Shown in pieces: positions 11,357 to 19,054 of a stretch of 64,000 nucleotides of DNA. Numbering within the stretch: position 1 is the first letter of the stretch; each line of letters opens with the position of its first letter. The DNA is taken from the NCBI RefSeq assembly GCF_001953875.1, contig NZ_MQUR01000021.1, forward strand, positions 22,643 to 86,642. The letters run 5' to 3'. The notes under the pieces were generated by a model, which worked only from the letters and a program-made list of their open reading frames with translations, searched no databases and was not told the origin of the DNA. Both the position numbers and the translations under genes were made by a program. The DNA is from Streptomyces amritsarensis (GTDB lineage: Bacteria > Actinomycetota > Actinomycetes > Streptomycetales > Streptomycetaceae).

Positions 11357-12205
11357 TCAGGCCCTCTCGCAGACGAAGATCGCGGTGCCGGGGATCAGGT
11401 TGCCGCGCAGCGGGGACCAGCCGCCCCACTCCTGGCCGTTCCACTCGGGCCACTCGGGCTCGACGAGGTCGAGCAGGCGGAAGCCGCCCGCCACCACGTC
11501 GCGGACGCGGTCGCCGAGGGTGCGGTGGTGCTCCACGTAGACCGCGCTGCCCTGCTCGTCCTGCTCGACGTACGGGGTCCGGTCGAAGTAGGAGGCGGAG
11601 ACGGTCAGGCCCTCGGGGCCGGGCTCGTCGGGGAAGGCCCAGCGGATCGGATGGGTCACGGAGAACACCCAGCGGCCGCCGGGGCGCAGCACGCGGTGCA
11701 CCTCGCGCATGACGTTCACCGGGTCGGCGACGAAGGGGACGGCGCCGTAGGCGGAGCAGGCGAGGTCGAAGGAGGCGTCACGGAAGGGGAGCCGGCCGGC
11801 GTCGGCCTCGACGAGCGGGATGTCGTCGCCGATGCGCAGCGCGTGCTGGAGCTGGCGGTGGGAGAGGTCCAGGGCCACCGGGCGGGCGCCCTGGGCGGCC
11901 AGCCACCGCGAGCACTGGGCGGCGCCGGCGCCGATCTCCAGCACGTCCTTGTCCTTGAGGGAGGCCGCGGGGCCGAGGAGGGCCGCGTCCGCCTCGTCGA
12001 GGCCCTCGGGCCCCCAGACGAAGCGGTCGTCGCCGAGGAAGGCGCCGTGCTCGCTCTGGTACTCGTCGGCGTTGCGGTCCCACCAGCCGCGGCTCGCCCG
12101 GCTGCTCTCCGCTTCCCCCGCGTCACGGCGTGTGGCCTCGGCGTCGTCCGCGGAGCCCGGATCGGCCGCGTACGCGTTCTCGGGGGCGTCGTCCTCTTGG
12201 TTCAT
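11357..12205 (-). CDS. Class I SAM-dependent methyltransferase
   Basis: 282 aa. An acidic N-terminal extension (residues 1-40) precedes a Rossmann methyltransferase fold. Motif I is VLEIGAGAAQCSRWLA (about 88-103), ALDLSHRQL is the acidic loop binding the SAM ribose, ADAGRLPF is motif II, and VMREVHRVLRPGGRWVFS is motif IV/post-I. These are features of the UbiE/COQ5-like Methyltransf_11 family. The substrate cannot be told from sequence. It is followed 4 nt later by hrpB in the same direction, so the two form an operon, and it is divergent from rpsA. Confidence 0.87.
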   Translation of the reverse strand: MNQEDDAPENAYAADPGSADDAEATRRDAGEAESSRASRGWWDRNADEYQSEHGAFLGDDRFVWGPEGLDEADAALLGPAASLKDKDVLEIGAGAAQCSRWLAAQGARPVALDLSHRQLQHALRIGDDIPLVEADAGRLPFRDASFDLACSAYGAVPFVADPVNVMREVHRVLRPGGRWVFSVTHPIRWAFPDEPGPEGLTVSASYFDRTPYVEQDEQGSAVYVEHHRTLGDRVRDVVAGGFRLLDLVEPEWPEWNGQEWGGWSPLRGNLIPGTAIFVCERA

Positions 12206-12557
12206 GGGGCCCGTCGTCGTAGTCTGCGAGTGTCTTGGGAAGTGGCAGGAACCGCCATCAGGGCGTTCCCGCCCATGAATTGTGCCGGTTGTGCGGTGAT
12301 CCGCCCGGGGTGTGGGGCTTCGCGCATTGACCCTGTCCGGCCGCCCCCGTATGCTACAAGTTGCGCTGCGAGCCTGTGCTCCTCAGACCTAGCAGGCTGC
12401 GCTTGCATCTGTTGATGTCCCCTCGGTTTTCGAGGCCTCCCCGCTTGTGCGGATCAGGGGCTTCCTTGGCTGTCCGGCTTCTTCGGCAGATGCCGATAAG
12501 GGCTCCCGGCGTAGCAGTACCTACGACTTTCTGTCCGTAACCGGAGCCCTTTCCCAC
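12206..12557. other. Divergent intergenic region with the rpsA leader
   Basis: 352 bp with no gene. It contains the rpsA promoter and an rpsA 5' leader of roughly 195 nt. A small inverted repeat (GCCTG at about 12371 with CAGGC at about 12389) lies near the 5' end of the leader. I recognise no known riboswitch class. The side facing the methyltransferase has no obvious promoter. Confidence 0.6.
12327..12355 (+). promoter_or_regulatory. Strong HrdB-type promoter of rpsA
   Basis: TTGACC at 12327-12332, a spacer of exactly 17 bp, then TATGCT at 12350-12355. Close to the principal-sigma consensus, as expected for a ribosomal protein gene. The predicted start of transcription is near 12362. Confidence 0.8.
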
Positions 12558-14066
12558 ATGACGAGCAGCACCGAGACCACCTCTACCACTCCGCAGGTAG
12601 CGGTCAACGACATCGGTAACGAGGAAGCCTTCCTCGCCGCGATCGACGAGACGATCAAGTACTTCAACGACGGCGACATCGTCGACGGCGTCATCGTGAA
12701 GGTCGACCGGGACGAGGTCCTGCTCGACATCGGTTACAAGACGGAAGGCGTGATCCCGAGCCGCGAGCTCTCGATCAAGCACGACGTCGACCCGAACGAG
12801 GTCGTCAAGGTCGGCGACGAGATCGAGGCCCTGGTTCTCCAGAAGGAGGACAAGGAAGGCCGCCTGATCCTGTCCAAGAAGCGCGCTCAGTACGAGCGTG
12901 CCTGGGGCACGATCGAGAAGATCAAGGAAGAAGACGGCATCGTCACCGGTACCGTCATCGAGGTCGTCAAGGGTGGTCTCATCCTCGACATCGGCCTCCG
13001 CGGCTTCCTCCCGGCCTCCCTGGTCGAGATGCGTCGTGTCCGCGACCTCCAGCCCTACGTGGGCAAGGAGCTCGAGGCGAAGATCATCGAGCTGGACAAG
13101 AACCGCAACAACGTGGTCCTGTCCCGCCGCGCCTGGCTCGAGCAGACCCAGTCCGAGGTCCGCCAGACGTTCCTCACCACCCTGCAGAAGGGTCAGGTCC
13201 GCTCCGGCGTCGTGTCCTCGATCGTCAACTTCGGTGCCTTCGTGGACCTGGGTGGCGTCGACGGTCTGGTCCACGTCTCCGAGCTGTCCTGGAAGCACAT
13301 CGACCACCCGTCCGAGGTTGTCGAGGTCGGCCAGGAAGTCACCGTCGAGGTCCTCGACGTCGACATGGACCGCGAGCGTGTCTCCCTGTCGCTGAAGGCG
13401 ACGCAGGAAGACCCGTGGCAGCAGTTCGCCCGTACGCACCAGATCGGCCAGGTCGTCCCGGGCAAGGTCACCAAGCTGGTTCCGTTCGGTGCGTTCGTCC
13501 GCGTGGACGAGGGCATCGAGGGTCTGGTCCACATCTCCGAGCTGGCCGAGCGCCACGTGGAGATCCCGGAGCAGGTCGTCCAGGTCAACGACGAGATCTT
13601 CGTCAAGGTCATCGACATCGACCTCGAGCGTCGCCGGATCTCGCTGTCCCTGAAGCAGGCCAACGAGTCCTTCGGTGCCGACCCGGCGTCGGTCGAGTTC
13701 GACCCGACCCTGTACGGCATGGCCGCGTCCTACGACGACCAGGGCAACTACATCTACCCCGAGGGCTTCGACCCCGAGACCAACGACTGGCTCGAGGGCT
13801 ACGAGAAGCAGCGCGAGGCCTGGGAGACCCAGTACGCCGAGGCGCAGGCCCGCTTCGAGCAGCACCAGGCTCAGGTCATCAAGAGCCGCGAGGCCGACGA
13901 GGCCGCTGCCGCCGAGGGCGCTGCCGCCCCGGCCGCCGGTGGCAACGCCGGTGCGGGCATCTCGGGTGGTTCCTACTCCTCGGAGTCGGACGAGACCTCC
14001 GGCGCCCTGGCGTCGGACGAGGCCCTGGCCGCGCTCCGCGAGAAGCTGGCCGGCGGCCAGAGCTGA
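12558..14066 (+). CDS. rpsA: 30S ribosomal protein S1
   Basis: 502 aa. Four S1 RNA-binding repeats are visible (roughly residues 35-105, 120-190, 208-275 and 293-362), e.g. GDIVDGVIVKVDRDEVLLDI, GQVRSGVVSSIVNFGAFVDL and GQVVPGKVTKLVPFGAFVRV. E. coli S1 has six; four is usual in actinobacteria. The C-terminus is an acidic, Ala/Ser-rich tail ending ALREKLAGGQS. It binds mRNA on the 30S subunit and supports initiation on structured leaders. GGAG lies 11 nt before the ATG. The gene has its own strong promoter and a UUCG-loop terminator, so it is probably monocistronic. Confidence 0.97.
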   Translation: MTSSTETTSTTPQVAVNDIGNEEAFLAAIDETIKYFNDGDIVDGVIVKVDRDEVLLDIGYKTEGVIPSRELSIKHDVDPNEVVKVGDEIEALVLQKEDKEGRLILSKKRAQYERAWGTIEKIKEEDGIVTGTVIEVVKGGLILDIGLRGFLPASLVEMRRVRDLQPYVGKELEAKIIELDKNRNNVVLSRRAWLEQTQSEVRQTFLTTLQKGQVRSGVVSSIVNFGAFVDLGGVDGLVHVSELSWKHIDHPSEVVEVGQEVTVEVLDVDMDRERVSLSLKATQEDPWQQFARTHQIGQVVPGKVTKLVPFGAFVRVDEGIEGLVHISELAERHVEIPEQVVQVNDEIFVKVIDIDLERRRISLSLKQANESFGADPASVEFDPTLYGMAASYDDQGNYIYPEGFDPETNDWLEGYEKQREAWETQYAEAQARFEQHQAQVIKSREADEAAAAEGAAAPAAGGNAGAGISGGSYSSESDETSGALASDEALAALREKLAGGQS

Positions 14067-14119
14067 TCGCAGCGCGCATCGCACCGACGGTGTGAGCAGA
14101 GCTGATCGAGTACGACGGT

Positions 14120-14149
14120 GAGGCCCGTCCCCTTCGGGGGGCGGGCCTC
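14120..14149 (+). terminator. rpsA terminator with C(UUCG)G loop
   Basis: 13-bp stem (14120-14132 with 14137-14149, one G-T pair) closed by a TTCG loop flanked by C and G, an extra-stable tetraloop. It lies 53 bp after the rpsA stop. Confidence 0.8.
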
Positions 14150-14307
14150 TCCGCGTTCCCGGGCCGGTCGTCCGGTCGCGCGTGGTCCCGGCGAGTCGGT
14201 GGTTGCCGTGATCGGTGTGATCCATTGCGTTCCTGTGAAGGGGGCCAACTGGGGAATGGCGGCGCCGCCTTGGACGTTCTTCGCAGAGAACGAGACGAGG
14301 AGGAGTG

Positions 14308-15252
14308 GTGGCGGTGCTTGATCCACAGGGCTTGTACGAATGGGATGCCAAGGGTCTGGCGGTGGCGGACCTGGCGGTCGCCCAGGACTCGGCCGGGCTG
14401 GTCATGCTGTACCACTTCGAGGGGTACATCGACGCGGGAGAGGCCGGCGAGCAGATCGTCGAGCGGCTGCTGGACACGCTGCCCCACCAGGTGGTCGCCC
14501 GCTTCGACGCGGACCGGCTCGTGGACTACCGGGCGCGCCGTCCGCTGCTGACCTTCCAGCGCGACCACTGGGCGGAGTTCGAGGAGCCGCGGCTGGAGGT
14601 CCGGCTGGTCCAGGACGCCACCGGGGCGCCGTTCCTGCTGCTGTCCGGCCCGGAGCCGGACGTGGAGTGGGAGCGCTTCGCCGTCGCCGTCCGGCAGATC
14701 GTCGAGCGCCTCGGGGTCCGGCTCTCGGTCAACTTCCACGGCATCCCGATGGGCGTCCCGCACACCCGGCCCGTCGGCATCACCCCGCACGGCAACCGGA
14801 CCGACCTCATGCCGGGTCACCGCAGCCCCTTCGACGAGGCCCAGGTGCCCGGCAGCGCCGAGTCCCTGGTGGAGTTCCGTCTGTCCCAGGCCGGGCACGA
14901 CGTGCTCGGCGTCGCCGCGCACGTCCCGCACTACGTGGCGCGCTCCCCGTACCCCGACGCCGCGCTGACGGTGCTCGAGGCCATCACCGCGGCGACCGGT
15001 CTGGTGCTCCCGGCCGTGGCGCACGCACTGCGGACCGAGGCGCACCGCACCCAGACGGAGATCGACCGGCAGATCCGTGAGGGCGACGAGGAGCTGGTCG
15101 GCCTGGTGCAGGGGCTGGAGCACCAGTACGACGCCGCCGCCGGGGCCGAGACCCGGGGCAACATGATCGCCGAGCCGGCCGAGCTGCCGTCGGCGGACGA
15201 GATCGGCCGCGAGTTCGAGCGGTTCCTGGCGGAACGCGAGGGTGAGGGCTGA
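14308..15252 (+). CDS. PAC2 family protein (proteasome-assembly-chaperone-like fold)
   Basis: 314 aa. The sequence [18 protein letters not shown], the core [21 protein letters not shown] and the later [21 protein letters not shown] and [25 protein letters not shown] are typical of PAC2/DUF75 proteins of actinobacteria. The fold is related to proteasome assembly chaperones and nucleoside-phosphorylase-like domains, but the role in Streptomyces is unknown. The C-terminal third is charged and helical. GAGGAGG precedes several possible GTG starts at 14305, 14308 and 14314; 14308 gives reasonable spacing, and 14314 is the main alternative. Confidence 0.85.
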   Translation: MAVLDPQGLYEWDAKGLAVADLAVAQDSAGLVMLYHFEGYIDAGEAGEQIVERLLDTLPHQVVARFDADRLVDYRARRPLLTFQRDHWAEFEEPRLEVRLVQDATGAPFLLLSGPEPDVEWERFAVAVRQIVERLGVRLSVNFHGIPMGVPHTRPVGITPHGNRTDLMPGHRSPFDEAQVPGSAESLVEFRLSQAGHDVLGVAAHVPHYVARSPYPDAALTVLEAITAATGLVLPAVAHALRTEAHRTQTEIDRQIREGDEELVGLVQGLEHQYDAAAGAETRGNMIAEPAELPSADEIGREFERFLAEREGEG

Positions 15253-15311
15253 GCCCCGACCGCCGGGCCCGACCCCGCACGGGTGTGCGGACACCCCCTA
15301 AGCTGCGGTCC

Positions 15312-15935
15312 ATGCTGAAAGTGGGCCTGACGGGCGGAATCGGAGCCGGCAAGAGCGAGGTCTCGCGACTGCTGGCGGGGTACGGGGCGATCGTCGTCGA
15401 CGCCGATCGGATCGCGCGGGAGGTCGTGGAACCCGGTACGCCGGGGCTCGCGGCCGTCGTCGCCGCCTTCGGGGAGGAGGTGCTGACCCCCGAGGGGGCG
15501 CTGGACCGGCCGAGGCTGGGATCCATCGTCTTCGCGGACCAGGACAAGCTCCGCACCCTCAACGCGATCGTGCACCCCCTGGTCGGCGCCCGGTCCGCCG
15601 AGCTGGAGGCCGCCGCGGGCCCCGACGCGATCGTCGTCCACGACGTACCGCTGCTCACCGAGAACGGCCTCGCACCCCTCTACGACCTGGTGGTCGTGGT
15701 GGACGCGGCCCCCTCGACGCAGCTGGCCCGGCTGACCGGGCCGCGCGCCATGGCCGAGGACGAGGCCCGGGCCCGGATGGCCGCGCAGGCCACGCGCGAG
15801 CAGCGACTGGCGGTGGCCACCCTCGTGATCGACAACGACGGACCGCTGGACGCGCTGGAGCCGCAGGTGCGCAAGGTGTGGGAAGAACTCACGGCACGGG
15901 CCTCGGGCCGGGCCCCGGGCAGCGCCACCGCCTGA
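15312..15935 (+). CDS. coaE: Dephospho-CoA kinase
   Basis: 207 aa. Catalyses the last step of coenzyme A synthesis, ATP-dependent 3'-phosphorylation of dephospho-CoA. The P-loop [13 protein letters not shown] is at residues 5-17, the substrate-binding [10 protein letters not shown] follows, then [13 protein letters not shown] and the lid segment. The usual length is about 200 aa. The ATG is only 7 nt after a TAAGCT -10-like box (15299-15304) and no Shine-Dalgarno is visible, so a leaderless transcript is possible. The next gene follows after about 65 bp. Confidence 0.95.
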   Translation: MLKVGLTGGIGAGKSEVSRLLAGYGAIVVDADRIAREVVEPGTPGLAAVVAAFGEEVLTPEGALDRPRLGSIVFADQDKLRTLNAIVHPLVGARSAELEAAAGPDAIVVHDVPLLTENGLAPLYDLVVVVDAAPSTQLARLTGPRAMAEDEARARMAAQATREQRLAVATLVIDNDGPLDALEPQVRKVWEELTARASGRAPGSATA

Positions 15936-16000
15936 CGTGTGCATGGAATAGCGCGCGGGGCGGTGGCGTTGAAGGCGCCGGTAGAGGGAAGGATCCATCC

Positions 16001-16387
16001 GTGTCCGAGACCACGCGTCCCACGCCGTCCAGCCCGGAAACGCACGTCATAGACTTCCGGGCGGCCGAGCAGCTGCTCGCCGCACGCGACCCGCGCGGCG
16101 CGGTCAAGCTGCTCGACTCGGTCGTTGCCGCCCATCCGGAGAACACAGCGGCCCGGCTGCTGCGCGCCCGGGCCTTCTTCGCCGCCGCCCAACTGCGTCC
16201 GGCGGAGCTGGAGTTCGAGCTGGTGCTGGAGCGGGAGCCGGACAACGCCTTCGCCCACTTCGCGCTCGCCCGCACGCACGAGCGCGCGGGCCGGCCGGAG
16301 CAGGCGCGCAAGCACTTCCGGCTGGCCGCGGCCCTCGACCCGCAGCCGGACTACCTGGCGGCGGCCCGCTTCGAGGACCAGGCCTGA
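16001..16387 (+). CDS. Tetratricopeptide repeat protein
   Basis: 128 aa from GTG with AGGGAAGGA upstream. After a short disordered N-terminus, residues about 25-120 form roughly three TPR helix pairs (AEQLLAARDPRGAVKLLDSVV, PAELEFELVLEREPDNAFAHFALARTHERAG, QARKHFRLAAALDP). The TPR signature positions are clear (W/L-G-A spacing, Pro at unit ends). TPR modules mediate protein contacts; no catalytic motif or signal peptide is present. The partner is unknown. It follows coaE in the same direction and may be co-transcribed with it. Confidence 0.85.
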   Translation: MSETTRPTPSSPETHVIDFRAAEQLLAARDPRGAVKLLDSVVAAHPENTAARLLRARAFFAAAQLRPAELEFELVLEREPDNAFAHFALARTHERAGRPEQARKHFRLAAALDPQPDYLAAARFEDQA

Positions 16388-16470
16388 CCGCCGGACCACC
16401 CCCGCCGCCCGGCCGGTTGACCGCTCGACCGTCGTGCCGCCCGGTCGGCGGTCCGCCGGGACGGCGGCGG

Positions 16471-16731
16471 TCAGCGGCTGTCGGGCGGCTCGTACGGCGG
16501 GATGTCCCGGCCCGGCTGGTAATGCGGGCCTTGGCGGAGGTGGCGCACGATCATGAACAGGTCCACGCTCACCACGACCGCCAGCGCCCCGCACGCCGCC
16601 GCCCATCCGGGACGGCCCGCCAGCGAGAAGGCGACCGTCCCGAAGGCGGCCCAGAGCAGCCCCCAGACACCCAGCCAGAACCGCAGCCGCAGCGGACTGC
16701 GCGCGGTCACCGGCTCGTTTCCGGAACGCAT
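16471..16731 (-). CDS. DUF6343 family small membrane protein
   Basis: 86 aa, MRSGNEPVTARSPLRLRFWLG. Two membrane helices (about residues 17-38 and 42-63) are followed by a conserved polar tail RHLRQGPHYQPGRDIPPYEPP that is characteristic of the Streptomyces DUF6343 family. The function is unknown. Three in-frame ATGs are close together; the one at 16731 has GAGAGG 8 nt upstream and is chosen. Confidence 0.8.
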   Translation of the reverse strand: MRSGNEPVTARSPLRLRFWLGVWGLLWAAFGTVAFSLAGRPGWAAACGALAVVVSVDLFMIVRHLRQGPHYQPGRDIPPYEPPDSR

Positions 16732-16826
16732 GGCCATCGCCTCTCGCTGTCCATGGTCCCACTCGCCCGGCGGGCCGGTCCCGGACGGCGGCGCCCGCAG
16801 GCCGCGGCCCGGCCCGAGGGCCGGGG

Positions 16827-17444
16827 CTACGGGTTGAGCTTGTTCACGGCCGTGGTGGTCGTCTTCTTGAAGGCGGCGACCGGGGCCTGCGACAGGTCGC
16901 CCATCTGACCCCACTTCACGACGGTCACGGTGGAACCGTCGCGCCCGATCCCGTACAGGTGCACGCCCGGCTCGGATTCCGGGATCGAGGTGTGCACCCC
17001 GTAGACGTGCGCGCCCTCCTCGACCGGGAGGGTCCCGTAGTCCTGCCAGGAGGCCGTGCCGCCCGGGGTCGTGCGCAGCCAGTCGGCCGCGCAGCCCGCG
17101 ACCCTGCGCTCCAGCGTGCCGACCAGCTTGGCGGCCGCGGCGGGCGACGCGGACCGCACGGAGACCTGTACGGCCCCGGTGTCGAGCTCCGTGCCGAACG
17201 CGCGGTGCCAGCTGCCCACCGCCGGCAGTACGCCGTCCAGGCAGAACGGCGCCGTCTCCGGCAGCCCCTTGGTGATCTCGCCGGCGTACCAGGGGGACGT
17301 CGGATGCGGCGGCAGGTCGGTGCCGGTCAGGAAGCCGGGCGCGCCGGCGGCCGCGGCGGAGTTCGAGGTGGTGAGGACGAGGGCGGCGGCCGCCGCGACC
17401 AGTGCGGTGGCGAGGGTGGCGGCGGTGTCGGTACGTCGGAACAT
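16827..17444 (-). CDS. Secreted protein of unknown function (PknH/LpqN-like sensor-type)
   Basis: 205 aa with a clear signal peptide (FRRTDTAATLATALVAAAAALVL; cleavage probably after AAAA near residue 33). The mature part has three cysteines (FCLDG, RRVAGCAADW and others are few) and alternating strand-like segments, resembling extracytoplasmic sensor domains of actinobacterial PknH-like proteins; that resemblance is weak. The ATG has GGGGAG upstream. It is divergent from the membrane-anchored XRE regulator at 17634, and only 189 bp separate their starts, so a regulatory pairing is possible. Confidence 0.7.
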   Translation of the reverse strand: MFRRTDTAATLATALVAAAAALVLTTSNSAAAAGAPGFLTGTDLPPHPTSPWYAGEITKGLPETAPFCLDGVLPAVGSWHRAFGTELDTGAVQVSVRSASPAAAAKLVGTLERRVAGCAADWLRTTPGGTASWQDYGTLPVEEGAHVYGVHTSIPESEPGVHLYGIGRDGSTVTVVKWGQMGDLSQAPVAAFKKTTTTAVNKLNP

Positions 17445-17470
17445 GTCGGTTCTCCCCGTGGATGCATCGG

Positions 17471-17494
17471 TGTGCCTGTGCCTGTGCCTGTGCC
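17471..17494 (+). repeat. Hexanucleotide microsatellite TGTGCC x4
   Basis: Four exact TGTGCC units between the divergent starts at 17444 and 17634. Length changes here would alter spacing between the two promoters. Confidence 0.8.
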
Positions 17495-17633
17495 TGACAA
17501 GGCTGTTCCCCGGCAGGGGCGCACGGCCACGGTTCGGGGCGAAATCGGGACACTGGAACGCCCGTACGCGCTGTCACCTGGGGGAACACCTCAGGCATGG
17601 AACGGAGCCGCGGGACGGGGGACGGGGGACACC

Positions 17634-18959
17634 GTGAGTGAGGCCGAGGATTTCGCGCGGCTGATGCGGGAGCTGAAGGAGCGCGGCGGGCTGAGTTACG
17701 GCGCCCTGGCGCGCAGGCTGCACACGAGTACGTCGACGCTGCACCGCTATTGCAGAGGGGAGGCGCTGCCGGCGCAGTTCGCGGTGGTGGACCGCTTCGC
17801 ACGGGCCTGCGGGGCGTCGGCGGCGGAGGCGGTGGACCTGCACCGGGCGTGGCTGCTGGCGGACGCGCGGCGGCGCGCGGGTCCGGCCGCGCCCGATCCG
17901 GCTCCGGATCCGGATCCGGTGATCGCTCCGGATCCGAAGCCGGAGCCGGGGCGGGCCGCGGCCGGCACGCGGGAGCCGGCCGTTCCGGCCGTGCCGGCGG
18001 GGGCGGCGGTGGCGCCGGTGGCGCCGGTGGTCCGCCCGTCCTGGCACCGGCGCAGGGCGGCGGTGGTCGCCGCCGCCGGGCTCGCGGCGGGTGCGGTGGC
18101 CGTGGCGCTGCTGGCGGTGACCGCACCCGGCCGGGGTGCGCCGCACACCGCGTCGGGTTCGGGCCCGGGGGCCGGTGCGCGGGGCCCCGCGGCCTCCGCT
18201 GCGGCGGGGACCGCGCCGGCGGCGGGAGCGGCTCCGACCGGGTCGGCGACGCCTCCGGCGCCGCCCACGGCACCGTCTGGGGGACCGGCCACCGCGCCGG
18301 CCCCGTCCTCCGCCCCGCCGTCCGCGCCGGCCCCCGGCCACGCGCCGGCGGCGCCCCTCCGGGCGGCGGTGCGCTCGCACGTGTGGGCCGCGGGCTGCGA
18401 CCATGCCTACCTGGCCGAGCGCGGCCCCGCATCGGTGCCGCCGCCGCCCGTGGAGGCGGACGCGCCCGCCTGGGTCGCGGCGCAGCGCGCCGTGCACGCC
18501 GGGAACCAGATCGTGGAGGTCACCCTGCACGGCACCGGTTCGGGCGCGGTGGTCCTGGAGGGGCTGGAGGTGCGGGTGGCGGCTCGCCGCACACCGCCCG
18601 CCTGGAACGTCTACGAGATGTCGCAGGGCTGCGGCGGAGGCATCACCCCGGCCCTCTTCGCCGTCAACCTGGACGCGCCGCGCCCACTGGCCCGGCCCGT
18701 CGCCGGGAACGACTTCGGGAACCGGGTACCGGCACCGTCCTTCCCGATGCGGGTCTCGGCCGCCGAGCCGGTCGTCCTGCGCGTGGCGGCCACCACCACG
18801 GGCTGCGACTGCGACTGGTCCCTCGACCTGCGCTGGTCCTCGCCGACCGGCTCGGGAACCCTGCGCATCGACGACGGCGGCCGCCCGTTGCGCACGAGCG
18901 CCGCCGCCGGTCGGCCCGTCTACGGGTATGCCCTCGAACTGGGCCGCTGGTCCCGTTGA
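17634..18959 (+). CDS. Membrane-anchored XRE-type regulator with extracytoplasmic domain
   Basis: 441 aa from GTG (GGGGGA 5 nt upstream). Residues 1-75 are a helix-turn-helix of the XRE class (GGLSYGALARRLHTSTSTLHRYCRGEALP). Residues about 80-140 are a Pro/Asp/Ala-rich linker, a single membrane helix spans about 142-163, and a second Ala/Pro/Gly-rich linker reaches about 245. The C-terminal 190 residues are an outside domain with cysteines that could pair (AAGCDHAY, SQGCGGG, TTGCDCDW). The layout is that of one-component regulators that sense outside the cell while binding DNA inside. The ligand and targets are unknown. The divergent secreted protein is the obvious candidate partner. Confidence 0.8.
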   Translation: MSEAEDFARLMRELKERGGLSYGALARRLHTSTSTLHRYCRGEALPAQFAVVDRFARACGASAAEAVDLHRAWLLADARRRAGPAAPDPAPDPDPVIAPDPKPEPGRAAAGTREPAVPAVPAGAAVAPVAPVVRPSWHRRRAAVVAAAGLAAGAVAVALLAVTAPGRGAPHTASGSGPGAGARGPAASAAAGTAPAAGAAPTGSATPPAPPTAPSGGPATAPAPSSAPPSAPAPGHAPAAPLRAAVRSHVWAAGCDHAYLAERGPASVPPPPVEADAPAWVAAQRAVHAGNQIVEVTLHGTGSGAVVLEGLEVRVAARRTPPAWNVYEMSQGCGGGITPALFAVNLDAPRPLARPVAGNDFGNRVPAPSFPMRVSAAEPVVLRVAATTTGCDCDWSLDLRWSSPTGSGTLRIDDGGRPLRTSAAAGRPVYGYALELGRWSR

Positions 18960-18977
18960 ATCCCCAGGTCAGGGGCC

Positions 18978-19000
18978 TTGTCAGTGGTCGCACCTAGACT
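18978..19000 (+). promoter_or_regulatory. Putative DNA-damage promoter of the SNF2-SWIM operon
   Basis: TTGTCAGTG at 18978-18986, 8 bp, TAGACT at 18995-19000: a perfect match to the RecA-NDp/PafBC-type element. The predicted transcript starts near 19007 and has a leader of about 48 nt carrying GGAGGGGGG before the ATG. Confidence 0.8.
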
Positions 19001-19054
19001 CGTGGGGAAGGGGTCGGCAGGTCCGAGAGGACATCGAGAGGGAGGGGGGACACC

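Noticed and set aside
8707..11712. A 1001-codon plus-strand open frame
   Set aside because: Antisense to hrpB; Arg/Pro/Gly-rich with no motif, typical of a shadow frame in GC-rich DNA.
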